In this document: piece after piece, positions 54,055 through 64,000 of the stretch
Layout: each line of letters begins with the position of its first letter
How positions within the stretch are numbered: the stretch's first letter is position 1
Assembly (NCBI RefSeq): GCF_963678635.1
Contig: NC_087070.1
Location: 16,959,318-17,023,317, forward strand
Direction: 5' to 3'
DNA from: Symsagittifera roscoffensis
Taxonomy: Eukaryota > Xenacoelomorpha > Acoela > Convolutidae
Length of the DNA: 64,000 bases
Translations under genes and position numbers: made by a program
Notes under the pieces: model-generated
Told to the model about the DNA's origin: nothing
The model's database searches: none
Seen by the model: only the letters and a program-made list of their open reading frames with translations

Positions 54055-56261
54055 TATTATATATTTAAATGCGGGCTTCACTATCTCGCCATGCTTAAGC
54101 TTTTTCAACGTATTATTTTCGCATGTTTAAGCTATATCGTATATTGCAATGGTTAAGAATTTTTTTTTCGATTTTGCAATTTGATTTTAGTGGTTATTTT
54201 ACCGAGTTTAAATTAAGCAGCCCAATATCGAATTAGGGGTGGGGAATTTGGCCTGCAATTTTGAATGCCCGAATCATTTTAGTTAACGAGATAAGACGAT
54301 TTTTGAGATTTTTTCAAAAATTTTCAGAAAAATTGAAATATTATTTTGTAAAAATCTGAAATTCCCAACCCTGTAGTTGGGTCCTGTCAGAGTACTATCA
54401 AGGATTGCGAATCTTGCCTCCAAATATGACTGGCCAAATCCTTGTAGTTTTCGAGATTTGACGTTTTTTGTGATTTTTTCAAAAATTTTCAGAAAACTTG
54501 AATTATTTTTATTTTTTAAAAATCTGAAATTCCCAAACCTGTAGTTAGGTCCTGTCAGAGTACTCTCAAAGATTGAGAATCTTGCCTCCAAATATGACTG
54601 CTCAAATCCTTGTAGTTTTCGAGATTTGACGTTTTTTGTGATTTTTTCAAAAATTTTCAGAAAACTTGAATTATTTTTATTTTTTAAAAATCTGAAATTC
54701 CCAAACCTGTAGTTAGGTCCTGTCAGAGTACTCTCAAAGATTGAGAATCTTGCCTCCAAATATGACTGGCCAAATCCTTGTAGTTTTCGAGATTTGACGT
54801 TTTTTGTGATTTTTTCAAAAATTTTCAGAAAACTTGAATTATTTTTATTTTTTAAAAATCTGAAATTCCCAAACCTGTAGTTAGGTCCTGTCAGAGTACT
54901 CTCAAAGATTGAGAATCTTGCCTCCAAATATGACTGCTCAAATCCTTGTAGTTTTCAAGATAATATGTTTTTTGTGATTTTTTCAAAAATTTTCAGAAAA
55001 TTTTAATGAAATATTTCTCAAAATTTGAAATTCCTAACGTTGTAGTTGGTTGCTGTCAGACTACTCTAAGGAGTCAAAAATCTTGCCTCCAAATATGACT
55101 GTTCAAATCGTTGTAGTTTTCGAGATAGACGTTTTTTGTGAATTTCAGAAAACTTATATCAATTTTTTTTATGCAAAATTTGAAATTCCCAGCCCTGTAG
55201 TTGGGTCCTGTCAGAGTACTCTCAAAGATTGCGAATCTTGCCTCGAAATATGACTGTTCAATTCTTTGTAGTTTTCGAGATATGACGTTTTTTGTGATTT
55301 TTTCAATAATTTTTAGAAAGTTTAAGATTATTATTTTTTTGAAAAATCTGAATTTTTCAACCCTGTAGTTGGGTACTGTCAGAGTACTATCAAGGATTGC
55401 GAATCTTGCCTCCAAATATGACTGGCCAAATCCTTGTAGTTTTCGAGATTTGACGTTTTTTGTGATTTTTTCAAAAATTTTCAGAAAACTTGAATTATTT
55501 TTATTTTTTAAAAATCTGAAATTCCCAAACCTGTAGTTAGGTCCTGTCAGAGTACTCTCAAAGATTGAGAATCTTGCCTCCAAATATGACTGCTCAATTC
55601 TTCGTAGTTTTCAAGATGTGACGTTTTTTGTGATTTTTCAAAATTTTCAGAAAAATTAAATTAATTATTTTTCGAAATTTGAAATTCCCAACGCTATAGT
55701 TCGGTGTTGTCAGGGTACTCTAAAGAGTTGCAAATCTTGTCACATGCGACTGCTCAAATGCTTTGAGTTTTCGAGATGTGACGTTTTTTGATTTTTTCAA
55801 AATTTCTCAAAAAAAAACTTATCTACAAAGAAATTCAAAAAATTTGAAACTACTAATTTGATGAAGATACAACCTTATTGTCAGCGTACACCCAGGCGCC
55901 TCAAATCTTGCCTCTTCTTATGAATGCTCAAATTCTTTTAGTTTTTGAGATAAGACGTTTTTTTAATTTTTTTTTCCGGGAAACTTAGGTTTAAAAAAAT
56001 TCACAAAATTTTGAATTCCTAACCCTATAGTAGGGTGCTCTCAGGGACTCTCAGTGGTTGCAAATCTGGCCTCCAAATTTCTCTAGAGGCCCATTAAGTT
56101 TTCGAGATGACGCTTTTAAAATGGGAATTAAAAAAATTAAAAAGTTCGAAATTGGGTGCAGTCAGAGTACACTAAAAGTTTGCAGATGTTGTTTCCAATA
56201 TATGCGGTTTTTCATGAGTAGACGAAAAATTTCGAAGCACCGGAGGTGCGCTAAACGCTAG
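54055..56261 (+). mobile_element. Helitron-like non-autonomous element with minisatellite (copy 2)
   Basis: Second copy of the element at 48328-50616, in the same orientation. It ends GCACCGGAGGTGC (hairpin), CGCTAAA, then CGCTAG and T. Start, first ~250 bases and last ~200 bases match copy 1; the repeat array between differs in unit number and sequence. It lies inside intron 2 of the GASZ-like gene. Confidence 0.55.
54360..56200 (+). repeat. 168-bp minisatellite array (copy 2)
   Basis: Units recur at exactly 168 bp for the best-preserved stretch (landmarks at 54381, 54549, 54717 and about 54885), with a second well-preserved part around 55375-55600 and degenerate units towards 56200. 168 bp is 56 codons, so the reverse strand stays open over several units and yields a repetitive peptide. 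This is a by-product of the period, not evidence of a gene. Confidence 0.85.
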
Positions 56262-56334
56262 TTATTATTAACGCGAAAACTATCGGATCAGTTTTGCTTA
56301 TAAAGTTCGAACTAAAAAGCGTCTTCGAAACAGA

Positions 56335-56425
56335 TGTAGTAAAAACAAGTTGGATCAATGCTTTATTAAGAGAACCGTTTTGGCAATACTGCCATCATCA
56401 GTTACCTAGAAAACAAAAAAATCTA
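56335..56425 (-). ncRNA. Possible degenerate hammerhead-like core
   Basis: On the minus strand CTGATGA is followed by TGGCA-GTAT-TGCCA (5-bp stem, 4-base loop) and then AAAAC. This is the layout CUGAUGA, stem II, GAAA of a hammerhead ribozyme with its G changed to A. Penelope-like retroelements carry such motifs in their terminal repeats (family knowledge). I could not find convincing stems I and III or a cleavage site, so this may be a dead remnant or chance. Confidence 0.25.
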
Positions 56426-56900
56426 TAAAACAAAATCATTAGATTACAAAAAGGAAAACAACTAACCACAATAGCACAATTGGATGTAAAAAAAAGTATA
56501 AAACTGAGGTGGTATGAAAACCACAACTAACACTTAAAAAATGTCCTCAGAGGCTTAAAAATATTCTCAGATTTTGACTACTACAAGTATTTCCGAACCA
56601 GTGTTTAGTACAGCAATTGAAATAATTACCAAAGAATTGCAGAAATACCTTGAGCAACATATCCTAGATTTTGTATTACATGGAACAAGATATCACCAAG
56701 AGCCACCGTCATGGATGAAGCCCACCACAAACCTGATTGAAAATTTTCGAACCTAAAGAAAATTACTTTTGACAAAACCAACAAACAGAAAAGAGCTTCT
56801 CTAAAATGCGAAAAAGTGTCCTCGAAGCAAGTGAACAAGTGTTCAAACATCTGAGGGTGTAAAGAATTATAGATTACCGGCGAGTTTTTCCGAAACCGGG

Positions 56901-56987
56901 AAAAAGCTCTTCTGAGAAGGAAAAAGCTCTTCTGAGAAAAAAAAGCTCTCCTGAGAAGGAAAAAGCTCTTCTGAGAAGGAAAAAGCT
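56901..56987 (+). repeat. 20-bp tandem repeat, about four units
   Basis: AAAAAGCTCTTCTGAGAAGG repeats about 4.3 times with minor variants (one unit CTCTCCTGAGAAGG, one with extra A residues). Intronic, no coding value. Confidence 0.85.
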
Positions 56988-57173
56988 AATTTGCTCAATA
57001 AATAATTTTTCAATTCGGTTTTCTTGCAAAAAAAAACAGATTGCAAACCTGATGAAAATTAATGTAAAAATCTAATGTTAAAATAATTGGATATTTTGGT
57101 GGCAGCAATGCCGATCATCCTCATTTGCGTTGAAACAACCAATCCGGAGGCTTGAACGGCTGACCATCAATAC

Positions 57174-57634
57174 TCACCAAGCAACCTGAGAACAAATAAA
57201 CCTAACTAATTTGAAGAAATTATTCAAAAACATGTACAGGCTGAGACAAACTTCAAATACATAGAAAGAAACCAGCGTAATTCTGGTTGAGAAAACAATC
57301 GGCCCATATCCCTCTGAATATAGACAGCATGGTTTTTGATGAACGCCTCTTTGGTCCATTGTACGAATTGTTTAGTGAATACTTAGCCGAAGAACAGCCT
57401 GGTTTTGTTTAATACAAGCAGTAGATCATTCAGAATCATATACACCGACAGTGGGAAAAGTTCAGCATTTTGATATGGTTGACATTCCGTTGGGCAGTTA
57501 TCCTTGTGAACAATTTCTTGTGGACTTTTGCAAAGTTTTGTGAATTCCATTTGTTCCAGTGACCGCAAAACATAAAAATTAGGAAATGTGGCAGCATCAA
57601 GGAAGTTTAGCGCGGTTAATAACACCAAGAGCAA
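57174..57634 (-). pseudogene. Possible coding relic, unidentified
   Basis: Adjacent reverse-strand frames read like protein rather than random AT-rich translation (VLRSLEQMEFTKLCKSP at about 57490-57570; WTKEAFIKNHAVYIQRDMG at about 57290-57350), but stops and frame changes separate them. I do not recognise the family. It could be a retroposed or transposon-derived gene fragment, or chance. Confidence 0.2.
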
Positions 57635-58065
57635 TTTTTCAACACAGCGAGTAGTAAATTTTAAATGAAGATTTCAATCTTTTTGATGTGATAGAGTTAG
57701 CAATCAATTGCAGTTGAAAAATAAGCCTTGGACTCCTTGATCAGTAGAAAACAAATCAAAAACTGGGTTCAATCTGCCTCAGAACTTGTTAAGAGTTATG
57801 AACTTAGTGAATAATCTTATATAGGTCTTGGTGATTTTTTTGTGTTTCTCATTTCAGAAAATTCGTTCACGCTCATTTGATTTTTCGTGGTTGGACTTCT
57901 GAGTTTAAGTTCAATGCTTTTTCCTTGTTAAAAGGAAGGCAAACTCCAAACAGCAAAATGAAAGGTCGCAGTAAACCTGATCGGGTGCTAGTTTCGAAAG
58001 TAGAATTTAATTTTCAGATTTCCCAGCGAAATGAATATTTTATTTATTGATCCAGTTTTCTCAAA

Positions 58066-58442
58066 TTGATGATGATGATGATGATGATGATTGGCTTTAC
58101 CACTACTCTTTCTTGAACACAAGAGTGGTAGAAGGCTCACAAAGCCTCACAGAATAAAACAGTTTTCAGGGTTCGTTTAAACAGCGTAAAATCAACAATA
58201 TCTGTTAAGAGAACAGGCAGTGAGTTCCAAATAACAGCTCCTTGGTAGGCAATGCTCTTTTTGGTAAATTCTGTTCTGCATTTCGGAAGGATAAACTTTT
58301 GTCTGCGCGAAGGGTTGACAGAAGCAGAATTCTTTTTGAAAAGATTGTATAAATAATCGGCACAGTTCCAATTGTGAAACACGCGAAACATAAAGCAGCA
58401 TATTTTGAACCTAATTCTTTGGTAAACTGGAAGCCAGTGCAA
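58066..58442 (-). mobile_element. 3' end of a non-LTR retrotransposon (CR1/L2/jockey-like) with (ATC)n tail
   Basis: The reverse-strand frame 58442-58137 has the typical end of non-LTR reverse transcriptase proteins: MHWLPVYQRIRFKICCF, then a Cys/Tyr-rich middle, GAVIWNSLPVLL, and FKRTLKTVLF. After the stop come about 45 bases of 3' UTR and a run of about eight ATC trinucleotides (58066-58090 in plus spelling GAT). A microsatellite 3' tail fits insertion of a 5'-truncated element copy. Confidence 0.7.
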
Positions 58443-58912
58443 TTTCTTCAGTAACTCGTTTGGGATACTTCTATTAAAAACGTATCAATCATAAATTATT
58501 CATAAAAATCAAAGAGCATTAAAAGCATGTATTCTTTCTTTAAAATTTGAAAGTTGAAGTTTATTCAAAGAGTTTTAAGGACATATGTTTTTTCGTGAAA
58601 TTCGATAGTTAACGTTTTTATCTTCAAAAAATAAGTCCGTTTTTTTTGTTTCCTTGCGATCTTCTTTTTTTTTAAACTATAAGTTGGCTATGTTTTACCT
58701 GCCAATAATCTGCGTTCTGCGTACAGAGGTGAAACCGAAAATACAAGGGATTGAAAAATCGTATTATCAGAGCAAGGTGAAACTTTATCGAGAGAAGATA
58801 TTTCAATACAATTTATGTACATGACTTATCTTTAAAACGAATGACAGGGGGTAGTAGTCCCCCTTGTAACACGAGAAATCGACAATATAAGCAAGATCAA
58901 TTTTGCTTATTT

Positions 58913-60312
58913 ATTACCCTTGCGATAGCAAGGGTATTGCCATCGGGTACTAGTCTTTTCTCCCGCAAAAAACTTTAAGCACAGAATTGTCAAAATTAGA
59001 AATGGTAAATTGTGGTTCAGTTTTTAATTAATTCTTATTATTTTGTGTCTCCGGCACACTTGGTCTGGAGGTAACGAATACGCCTAGGACGGCAAAGGTC
59101 CTGGGTTTGAATCTGACAGGACCTGTTTTTTTTTTCAAACGGGAAATATCGGAAAATTGAGATTCAATGTTTTCTTTTTTTTTTCGCTAAAAAACTATTT
59201 TTTATCGGCTTACTGACCTTATTTCGAATAATTTCAAGGAAAATAAAACCTTTATGCTCACCTCTGGATTGCAGAAAATGCTAAAATCTTAATAGAAATT
59301 CTAATTCGAGATTTTCGTGAAAACTATTTTTTCTCGGCTTTTTTTTTCCTTTTCTTTCGGCTTCATAGGTTTTGGCCTATATTATATCGGTTTAATGGCC
59401 ATATTGCGTCTTTCAACGAACGTCTTTCAAATTTGTGTGTGCGTGTCGGTGTTTTGAGGGTGAGGGGGACTTATTAACTTAAGTCTTGTTGATTCATGTT
59501 TAGGCTTAAAGGGGTTCTGCCCAGGTATTTTTCGGCTTTGTTACCGTTTGGTAATTTCTTTTCCGATGATTGTTTCCCATTCCATTGTCTTGGCATGTTT
59601 TTGTTCTGACCATTGAAAATGCGGAGGAACTTTGTATTCGGGTGTGTTTTTATTTTTTTCTTTTTGTTTTCCACGCAAAATCAGGTACCACAAATAATCA
59701 TCGGACTGGGTTGAGTGATATGTCATATTAAAGCCCTTTTAGTCGTGATTCGAACCATGTTTACAAATTCTCAAAATATTCTAGTGTCGAGAAAAACCGT
59801 TTTGAAATTTTTGATTTTTCATGTTTTAATTTGAGCGAATAAAGCAAGCGAGCAGGCTTACAACAGTTGAATTATGCCTTATTTAAGACCGTAAATCTTA
59901 ATTTTGAGCAAATAAAACTAGTTTCATTTTAGGAACCATAAACTTAAAAAATCTCAAACGTTTTCTCCAAAAATTTTTTCCAATTTGCCCATATTACTAT
60001 GACTGTCTAATATGCCTAAATTTTATTTTTTTCATCAGATCCTTTTATTACACCAAGCAGAAAAAAACTACACTAATTTGGAAAAAAAACTTTCTAAACC
60101 GTAGTTTTCTAAAGACTATGGTCGGAACATTCTGTGCTACTTGCACAGTAAACGGTTATCCTTGTTTTTATTTGTAAACTAACCTTTTTTTTATTTCTAA
60201 ACTAGCCTTGTTTTTTGATAAACCTAGTTTAATTGAAATTTTTGATTTTTTTGTTTTCTGACTTAAGAGCTTTTTTGTTTTGCATCGCCAGTGGTGCGAA
60301 GCTCAGCTCCGC
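58913..60312 (+). mobile_element. Hairpin-ended repeat family, copy 1
   Basis: Begins TTACCCTTGCGATAGCAAGG, where CCCTTGC and GCAAGGG form a 7-bp hairpin, followed by a GGTATTGCCATCGGGTACTAG block. It ends GCATCGCCAGTGGTGCGAAG. The same start and end occur at 61766-62662, with weak similarity between (GCTTTGTTACCGTTTGGTAA versus a matching patch near 62440). No coding region. Terminal hairpins suggest a Helitron-type or other non-autonomous DNA element; class unresolved. Confidence 0.45.
59052..59135 (+). repeat. tRNA-like/SINE-like segment
   Basis: TGGTCTGGAGG (59061) resembles a Pol III A box and GGTTTGAATCT (59104) a B box, 33 bases apart. The B box sits in a GGTCCTG/CAGGACC stem, and a T10 run follows, which would end Pol III transcription. 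It could be a decayed tRNA-derived SINE head or chance; no second copy seen. Confidence 0.3.
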
Positions 60313-61049
60313 CTCTGTGTTTATCAATCTATTCATGTACAATCCAATTTCAAAATGTAAGCGTTTTGTGCTCTGGTAAGACATTTAATTTTGGTTGATC
60401 CATCCTAAATTTTTGTCCAAGACGAGACCTTCACAATTACAAACAAAGTGAATCCCGCCAAATTTCAGCATAGCTTTAAAAAATGTCAGAACACAAGGTC
60501 GTATCAGAATTGAAGATAACTTTCAATTGGTTGACGGGTTGCGAGTGCTGGTGTTAGTTATGGGCAGTCAAGAAGCCCGTGACTAGTTTGTAGGAAGCCT
60601 AATAAAAAAACACTAACCTCAAAACTATCAAACACCATGTTAGTTGTTACGCAATAGAAACAAGAGAAGCAGGCATCTGTGCAGGAAGCATGATGTTCCG
60701 GTAACAGTCCTAGAAATTTTGTGGCTTTTACGGGGTGCCTTTTACCGAACTTTTGAAGCTTTATTTGGCTTTTTTGTAAAGAAAAAATCTAACAAAACTT
60801 TAAAAGGCAACGTTTTTTAAAACAACTATATTCGATTAAAGTTTTCAAACTAAAAACCAAAGCTTTTGGTCTTTGCTTTCGTCTCAACGTCTTTCATCCA
60901 AGTAAGTGGACTCTGAGGAGTTCTGCTACATGTCGAGACATAGCACGAGATTTAGTCATTGGAATTCAAAGGCTTCCACAACTCAAGATGAAGCCAGACT
61001 TGAAATCAAAGTAAATGGTTTCTGAAAAGGAAGGATTAGCGGAAATTTT

Positions 61050-61208
61050 GCTCCTCAGAAATCCACTCTAATGTCAAAATCTTCCACTCATGGAAAGTCG
61101 TGTCCAAAAATCATTACGGACGACTTGCAATTGTTCGTAGTGATTTTTGGACACGGTTTTCGAAGAGTGTAAGATTTTGACATGAAGAGTAGATTTCTGA
61201 GGAACAGA
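61050..61208. repeat. Long inverted repeat (hairpin-forming)
   Basis: Arms of about 72 bases: CTCCTCAGAAATCCACTCTA through TGTCCAAAAATCATTACG on the left, and the reverse complement starting CGTAGTGATTTTTGGACACG on the right. The arms differ at roughly 15 percent of positions, with a loop of about 14 bases. It could be a palindromic mini-element or a source of hairpin RNA from the GASZ intron. Confidence 0.75.
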
Positions 61209-61765
61209 GTTTCACGAGATCATAAAAACACCAGATTATCAACAACGAATTGAAGATAAGCGCAGCTCGTTTGTTTTTCTAAGTTTTGCCAGATTAAAAA
61301 CGCAGCGCGAGGCGCAGCAGGAAAATTAAAAAAGAACTTAGCGAAAAGATACATGAATCTTCTTGCGATTCAATACGCTTCATACGAGCAAGATCATGCG
61401 ATCACGATGGATTTTAATTCAGATTTAATTTATTGGTTAACTAATGTTACCTAGATGCTTTTATTTTGCGTTAGTATAACCTATCTTTTCTATCTAACCT
61501 ACATACTGGCACTCATATGCGAGAAGGGCCCCTTTCAATTGAACTTTTAAAAACTTGACGCGAATTACTTAGTATGCGTGCTCAACAGCTATGTGATTGC
61601 GGGTTTTAATCTTACTTGCGCTGCAGTTAACAAGTTGAAGTCTTGGAAGTCAGCCCATTTTAATTTTGGTAGGATGTTAGTTACGCTGAATTAAAAGTGA
61701 TATCACGAACTTATTTCAATGTTGAATTGATACAGGTCGTGTATCAGCTCGTTTGATGAATGTTT

Positions 61766-62662
61766 ACCCTTGCGATAAGCAAGGGTATTGCAATCGGGTA
61801 CCAGACATTTTTCTCGTAAACAACTTTGTCGACAGGATCTTCACTTCTAGAAGTGAAGATCCTGTCGACAACTTTTAGATGATGAGGTTCTTATCGACAA
61901 TTTCTAGATATCCACACTTCTTGAAGTTCTTGCAAATTCAAATAGAAGTACTATCAGTTAGCTAGTAATTAGTTCAAGTCCGTTTCAGGTTGTAATTATC
62001 TTGTCAAAAAAATGTTTCTCATTTTTTTGGGTTTCTGTTTTTCGTCCTAGTTTCTATCGGTTCAATTTAAATTTTTTTAACGCCATTTTTTATCTGGTAG
62101 GCTTTTTATTTATCACTTTTAAAAGATTTGGTTTTTTGCCAATTTAAATAGTTTTTACCAGAACTTAAACTTCACAAATTTTTAAATTTAGCATGTCTGA
62201 TATTGAGTTTTTTCTTTTTTTTTTCCGGTTTTTATAAATATTGAAACTGTTTCAATTTGTTCAACTGTTTTGAAACTTAGTCAACTTATTTTGTGTAATT
62301 TTGAGGGCATAATTAATCCATTTGGGATCATGTGTTTCAGTTTGGATGGGTCGTAAAAACCTTTAAGATAAATGGAATTTTTTATGATAAGTTTTGTTTT
62401 CGGTTCAACATGCTTCGACCCAAAGTTTGTCGCCTTTGTTTCCGCTCGGTAATTGATTTCCATTTTTAAGGGCTGTTTTTGAATTTCATCTGATACAAAT
62501 ATGAAGTTTTTGTAGCTGTAATTTTACAACTTTCGTCAAGTTATTTTTTCAAGTATTTTTTTCCAACATAATTTTTCTTTTCTTACCTGTTTTTTTTTTC
62601 ATTCACTATTTTGTAGCGCAATGTATTTTTGCATCGTAAGTGTTGCGAAGCTCTAAGGTTGA
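61766..62662 (+). mobile_element. Hairpin-ended repeat family, copy 2
   Basis: Starts TTACCCTTGCGATAAGCAAG with the same terminal hairpin as 58913, and ends GCATCGTAAGTGTTGCGAAG. Its 62330-62570 part is homologous to the reverse complement of 545-790 at the left end of the window (shared TTTGGATGGGTCGTAAAA and TTCGACCCAAAG patches). The family therefore also sits, inverted, beside element A. Contains a 46-bp palindrome. Confidence 0.5.
61826..61871. repeat. 46-bp perfect palindrome
   Basis: Centred between 61848 and 61849 with no spacer: TTGTCGACAGGATCTTCACT is mirrored exactly on the other side of the central TCTAGA. Perfect long palindromes are usually lost quickly, so this is either young, an assembly or cloning artefact, or maintained. 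Confidence 0.9.
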
Positions 62663-63321
62663 CTAATTGTACTTGAGCTCACCTTGCAACTGCAGCGCAC
62701 GTGCGATTTTAACCAGCCATCATGTGATTGCTGAGAGCCATCGCTACAAGGCGTCACAAGGTCCATGTTCCTTACCAGCTCGAAAAAGCCATACAAAGTT
62801 GTGCCTGTTTTCATCCCCCTTAAACTCCCATAAGCATCAATATCATAGTTTAATGAGCGGGTTTTATGTGGTTAAATATACAGACCAAATATAATGAAAA
62901 AGACTAAAAAAAGAGCCAAAGTTCTCTAAAAATGTTAATAGGTTTCACTAAAAAATTTATTTGTTCGCTCTGAAATGCACTACTTTCAAAAGATATTTTC
63001 AGTTGGCTTAAGTAAATCGAATCTCAGAAAAAGGAGATACTGTTAAAGGCACCTATAATTTTTTTGTTAATCAGCAAGCGGATAATCTGCATCCCAGAAG
63101 TGTAATTTAACTTGCTATATACGTAAGTTAGAAGCTCATGTTTGACATTGCTAATAACGCTGTGTTAATATTATACCAGCCCTGGATCGATTGGGCTAAA
63201 AATATTTAACCTTGAGGAAAAGCTCGTAGCTGCTTAACAGAAAGATTTTTCCAAAAAGAGTTGAGGGGAATCATTTTTTTACTCCTTAATTGTATGTTTG
63301 ACATATTTTTGATGTTTTTAG

Positions 63322-64000
63322 CCCAGAAATTTGAAACTGATATATGCGAATACCTGCTGGACAGTGGAGCCAATTTAGAATACCAGTCAAATTACATGAC
63401 TCCTATTCTTCTGCTAGCCACCTCTGAAGTTTTTTCTACCGAAATTGAGAATTGCTGTAAGTGTGCAAAACTCTTGATTGAGAGAGGGGCGAATATCAAT
63501 GTATCGGATAAATTTCAAACATCTCCGCTAATTTATGCTGTCAAGAACAAGAATTTGAAATTAGTTGAACTTCTTTTGGCTAGTGGGTCGGATATAGACG
63601 CTGTCGATAGTCGAGGATGCAATGCATTACACCATGCATGCAATCACGGCAACATTGAAATCGCGAGAAAGTTAATCGAAGCGGGTTGCAATTACAAACT
63701 CATTAATAATTCGGGATGTACGCCTATTGACTTGGCATATGCTCAGGGGTTTACAGATCTGGGTACGTTTATGGATTCGGGTTGTAAGGGAATAATGCCG
63801 ATGAGAAGAACGCCGAAAATGGACAATGGAACTTCTGCGCAACTAAAGCAATTGTCAGATTTGGAGATCTTTTTGTCTGGTTTGGATTTGCTCGATCTGT
63901 TGCCTTTGCTTCAAGATCAGAATTGTATTTCGTTTAAGCAGCTCCTGACTTTGACAGATTCAGAACTGGAAAAAATTGGGATATCACAGTTAGGAATCAG
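63322..64000 (+). CDS. Asz1: GASZ/ASZ1-like gene, coding exon 3 (ankyrin repeats and SAM start), open at window end
   Basis: Acceptor GTTTTTAG; the frame stays open to the window edge. Joining at phase 1 gives GGWTPLMHAS followed by QKFETDICEYLLDSGANLE, a perfectly spaced ankyrin repeat, which confirms the splice. In the joined numbering (about 304 residues visible) there are roughly six ankyrin repeats (about 38-240, including TSPLIYAVKNKNLKLVELLL and GCNALHHACNHGNIEIARKL), then a linker with basic residues, then a SAM domain from about 255 (DLEIFLSGLDLLDLLPLL, ending LEKIGISQLGI). Ankyrin repeats followed by SAM is the GASZ/ASZ1 arrangement. That protein is a germline factor at the mitochondrial surface, needed for piRNA-mediated transposon silencing in mammals and flies (family knowledge). 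The C-terminal part lies beyond the window. Other ankyrin-SAM proteins are less likely because of repeat number, order and N-terminus. Confidence 0.8.

Larger units (their letters stand above)
53782..63321 (+). other. GASZ-like intron 2, 9.5 kb, filled with mobile elements
   Basis: Bounded by donor GTAAGA at 53782 and acceptor TTTTTAG at 63321. It contains the second Helitron-like minisatellite element, a non-LTR retrotransposon 3' end, two copies of a hairpin-ended repeat, a long inverted repeat and a perfect palindrome, listed separately. Stretches 53782-54054, 56425-56890, 60313-61049, 61209-61765 and 62663-63321 hold nothing I recognise. Confidence 0.7.

Noticed and set aside
54283-55583. 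Reverse-strand repetitive 'protein' with 56-residue repeats
   Set aside because: It is the translation of a 168-bp minisatellite whose period is divisible by three; units with indels lose the frame.
57174-57634. A host gene on the minus strand
   Set aside because: Frames are short and separated by stops with no splice sites that join them convincingly. Kept only as a low-confidence relic.
59061-59135. A functional tRNA gene
   Set aside because: A and B box-like motifs exist, but no full cloverleaf with acceptor stem and anticodon arm could be drawn.

Overview
This is animal nuclear DNA, almost certainly from an arthropod. The evidence is an intron-containing host gene with consensus splice sites that encodes a GASZ/ASZ1-type ankyrin-SAM protein, nested Ty3-type LTR retrotransposons, Helitron-like elements carrying a minisatellite, and a non-LTR retrotransposon tail. 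The species cannot be fixed from the window. A springtail-like hexapod is my guess from the style of the retroelements, and that is weak inference.

Layout. (1) 1-18995, plus strand: a degenerate Ty3-type element ('A'). It has an LTR-like block ending at 1719, a tRNA-Asn-like primer site at 1732-1749, a long non-coding leader rich in CCCTCCG motifs, and broken gag and protease. The leader-to-gag segment occurs as one diverged ~5.4 kb copy, one internally deleted copy, and then three nearly identical 3.22-kb tandem units (7118-16787). (2) 18996-22638, plus strand: a decayed gag-pol of a second Ty3-type lineage ('C', CsRn1-like). Its 5' side interrupts A inside the protease/pol region. (3) 22639-46842, minus strand: a 24.2-kb Ty3-type retrotransposon ('B') bounded by two 874-bp direct repeats that differ at about eight sites. 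In sense order it reads: LTR, tRNA-Asn-like primer site, 2.9-kb leader, Gag, Pol (protease, RT, RNase H, integrase, GPY/F-like tail), a macrodomain-like segment, and then one very long second reading frame of 2,878 codons. That frame carries an SGNH/GDSL-hydrolase-like domain and large unrecognised regions, and it is interrupted by only two in-frame stop codons. (4) 46843-48327: an inverted, older LTR piece and related debris. (5) 48328-52813: a Helitron-like element filled with 168-bp tandem repeats, then an old LTR relic. (6) 52814-64000, plus strand: the 5' part of a GASZ/ASZ1-like gene. Three coding segments are visible, and a 9.5-kb second intron holds a second Helitron-like minisatellite element, a non-LTR retrotransposon 3' end, two copies of another hairpin-ended repeat, a long inverted repeat and a 46-bp perfect palindrome.

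How the parts relate. A and B are two lineages of one retrotransposon family. They share the LTR end, the primer-site sequence and its 12-nt offset, the leader, Gag (coiled coil, capsid, zinc knuckles) and protease. B is the better preserved and the most interesting object. Macrodomain and SGNH-like cargo downstream of pol is not part of a textbook Ty3 element, and nothing env-like was recognised. The only convincing host gene is GASZ. In animals GASZ acts in the piRNA pathway, which represses transposons, so a piRNA factor here sits beside and contains transposon debris. Pol C-terminal frameshifts and three in-frame stops show that this copy of B is at least partly disabled, unless some are assembly errors.
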